Source of the DNA: Timema cristinae
Taxonomy: Eukaryota > Arthropoda > Insecta > Phasmatodea > Timematidae
NCBI GenBank assembly: GCA_039000515.1
Contig: JBCFYV010011135.1
Coordinates: forward strand, 4,490,771 to 4,554,770
DNA: 64,000 nucleotides
Direction: 5' to 3'
Shown: piece after piece, positions 62,468 through 64,000 of the stretch
Layout: the number at the start of each line of letters is the position of its first letter
Position numbering within the stretch: the stretch's first letter is position 1
The notes under the pieces: generated by a model
Database searches by the model: none
What the model was told of the DNA's origin: nothing
What the model saw: only the letters and a program-made list of their open reading frames with translations
Program-made: the position numbers and the translations under genes

Positions 62468-62719
62468 TTTTTTTTTAAATAAAAATTGTGCAACATGAAA
62501 TAAACATTTCTTTTACATTTTGTATGTACATAAGTATAAACATTTCCACCTCTTTATATGATAAATATACATTTCGACCTCTCATAGTGGGACCCTCTAT
62601 AAGTAAGACAATTGTCATGTTAACCTGTTTATTTGGGAAACTGGATAAATGATAAACCTCTATAAGTGATAAAAAATGTTAGGTCCCTTTAGATCCCAGT
62701 TAAACAGGTTTCACTCTAT

Positions 62720-64000
62720 CAGAATAGTTACAACATTCAAGATCGGTAATATAGTCAAAGACAAAATATCGATAACACTCAAAGGTTTATAATCGATCAT
62801 TACCCAGGAACAAAACACAGATCGACTAGCGATATAAATGCCTTGACCCTGTGACTAATTAACATAGAAAAAAGAAGAACGAAATTTACAATTATTATAT
62901 ATTTTTTATTTTATGTTTTAAAGTTATTAGAAAATGCCAAAAAGGAATTTAGAAAATTAATTTAGATAAAAATAAAAAGTTTTAAGAAGCCGAAAAAGAA
63001 TTTTGATCTTACATTATTATAATATAATCGAAGCCGGAGCTTCTCCTTCTCCAAATACGATTAAGTCCAAGAGTAGCCTCTGATTGCTCAGGCACCAATA
63101 TATATACCACACAACCCAGAAAAAGGAGTGACAGGCAAAACGGGGTGGGGGTCACAATCAGGAACAATCGGGAACAAAACATGCGCATGACAACATAGCT
63201 TCTACAAAGTTCTTTACATTTTCTCGATCATCCTAGAATAGGGCGAGTAGGTTATCTTCACAGCACAAGTTCTTTGCTACTCAAGGTCTTTGGCACAACT
63301 ACATCACAAAATCGGAGAACAGTATTATTTTTGTCGCGGTCCCGAGAAGGTGTGTCTGATATTCACTTGCGTTCGTGTCCCGTGTGGTTCCGGCCATCAT
63401 ACAAATGGGGTCAGTTTAGGACTTTTTTTTTGTGTACTTATGCAGTCCAACGCTACAAATGTTTGAGATACGTTTTCTAAACTATAGGTACTCATATTTA
63501 AATATTTCCATGGGAAGCATCTCTTGACCTTCTTGGCCAACAGTAGTTAAGAGTCTTTGACCCCTGAATCATCCCTGCATTTCTCAAAATACGCCACTGA
63601 TTTTTACAAGTGTCATTTATATTTTTGGATTTAAAGTAAATGCTGGCTTTACATTTTTTTATCTCTGGTTTTATTTGTATATTTTCTTTCAGTTTTTAAT
63701 TTATTTATTTTAGAGTGTTGGCACTTATAGGTTTTTCTAAATAAATTCCGTCCTTGTTTTCCATATCTTGTATATAATATCCAATTGGTTCGTATTTCCC
63801 TCGAGAACTCTTGAACAAATGAAGAACACTGTTCATTCCAATTTTCACCATTTAGTTTGCAAAAAACTTTAGCTCCAAATTTGATTATTGCCAACAAATT
63901 TTTCAAATTTTAGTCAATTTACTATCAGAACAAACATCGCATAAAAATATCTTAAAACATGCTTCGTTCATTTTGAAAAACTAAACACTGTTGCATGAAA
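62720..64000. other. Right arm of copy 2, no gene seen
   Basis: Matches 30,580-31,880 with many small differences. Short frames (63274-63480, 63649-63906) are not shared intact with copy 1. Confidence 0.4.

Larger units (their letters stand above)
60940..62718 (+). mobile_element. pogo/Tigger-like DNA transposon remnant
   Basis: The 3' part codes for a Tigger-type transposase C-terminus. The downstream end aaacaggtttcactcta (62,702-62,718) and repeated cctctataagt motifs (about 62,595 and 62,660) resemble pogo/Tigger terminal regions next to a TA target. The left part matches the dispersed repeat at 11,330-12,900. The left end is not defined with confidence. Confidence 0.5.
38569..64000 (+). 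repeat. Copy 2 of the duplicated block (continues past the window)
   Basis: It begins at the first base after the gap, aligning with 11,761, and runs in the same order and orientation as copy 1 to the window end (aligning with about 31,880). The first 300 bases differ by many small deletions, as at a noisy contig end; identity is then very high until about 60.8 kb. It includes the retrotransposon absent from copy 1. Confidence 0.9.

Overview
The window is AT-rich eukaryotic DNA from an animal, most likely an arthropod. Introns have GT..AG borders. The transposable elements are of metazoan types: hAT, P-element/THAP9-like, pogo/Tigger-like, a Jockey-like non-LTR element with a Gag of the insect Jockey type, and tRNA-headed SINEs. 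The species cannot be named from the sequence. Few intact genes are visible, and mobile-element remains dominate.

Layout: 0-1.9 kb holds the 3' half of a hAT transposase and its right terminus. 2.6-3.2 kb is a decayed gene of a dispersed arthropod multicopy family. 5.7-10.9 kb is a five-exon THAP9/P-element-type transposase gene on the minus strand. All its splice phases agree, but two in-frame stops break it. From 11.76 kb to at least 31.88 kb runs a long block (copy 1). It is repeated from 38.57 kb to the window end (copy 2) after exactly 100 Ns. Both sides of the gap look error-rich, so this is more likely two allelic contigs placed in tandem than a real duplication. Copy 1 and copy 2 differ by scattered 1-base indels, some substitutions and one large insertion. 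Between the copies, 31.9-38.5 kb has SINEs, a homopolymer-rich poor-quality stretch (33.9-36.2 kb) and a tandem array with a period near 72 bp that runs into the gap.

Inside the repeated block, the best host gene is a three-exon minus-strand gene. It has a short acidic, Lys/Glu-rich first exon, a 40-codon second exon and a third exon encoding about eleven 24-residue C-x4-C-x9-C-x2-H units of WRKY19-like zinc-binding type. Each copy carries its own frameshifts, and these differ, so the underlying gene may well be intact. The block also holds an unidentified frameshifted coding-like stretch (18.1-18.8 kb), one candidate exon (13.7-13.9 kb), a TATA/CRE promoter-like segment (17.6-17.7 kb), a Tigger-like transposase remnant (best preserved at 61.7-62.5 kb) and many SINEs sharing a 3' tail.

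Copy 2 alone carries a 5.7-kb Jockey-like non-LTR retrotransposon (44,504-50,194) flanked by a 12-bp target duplication. The empty site is present in copy 1, just downstream of the TATA box. The element has an intact Gag ORF and an ORF2 broken only by single-base, homopolymer-type shifts, which suggests a recent insertion.
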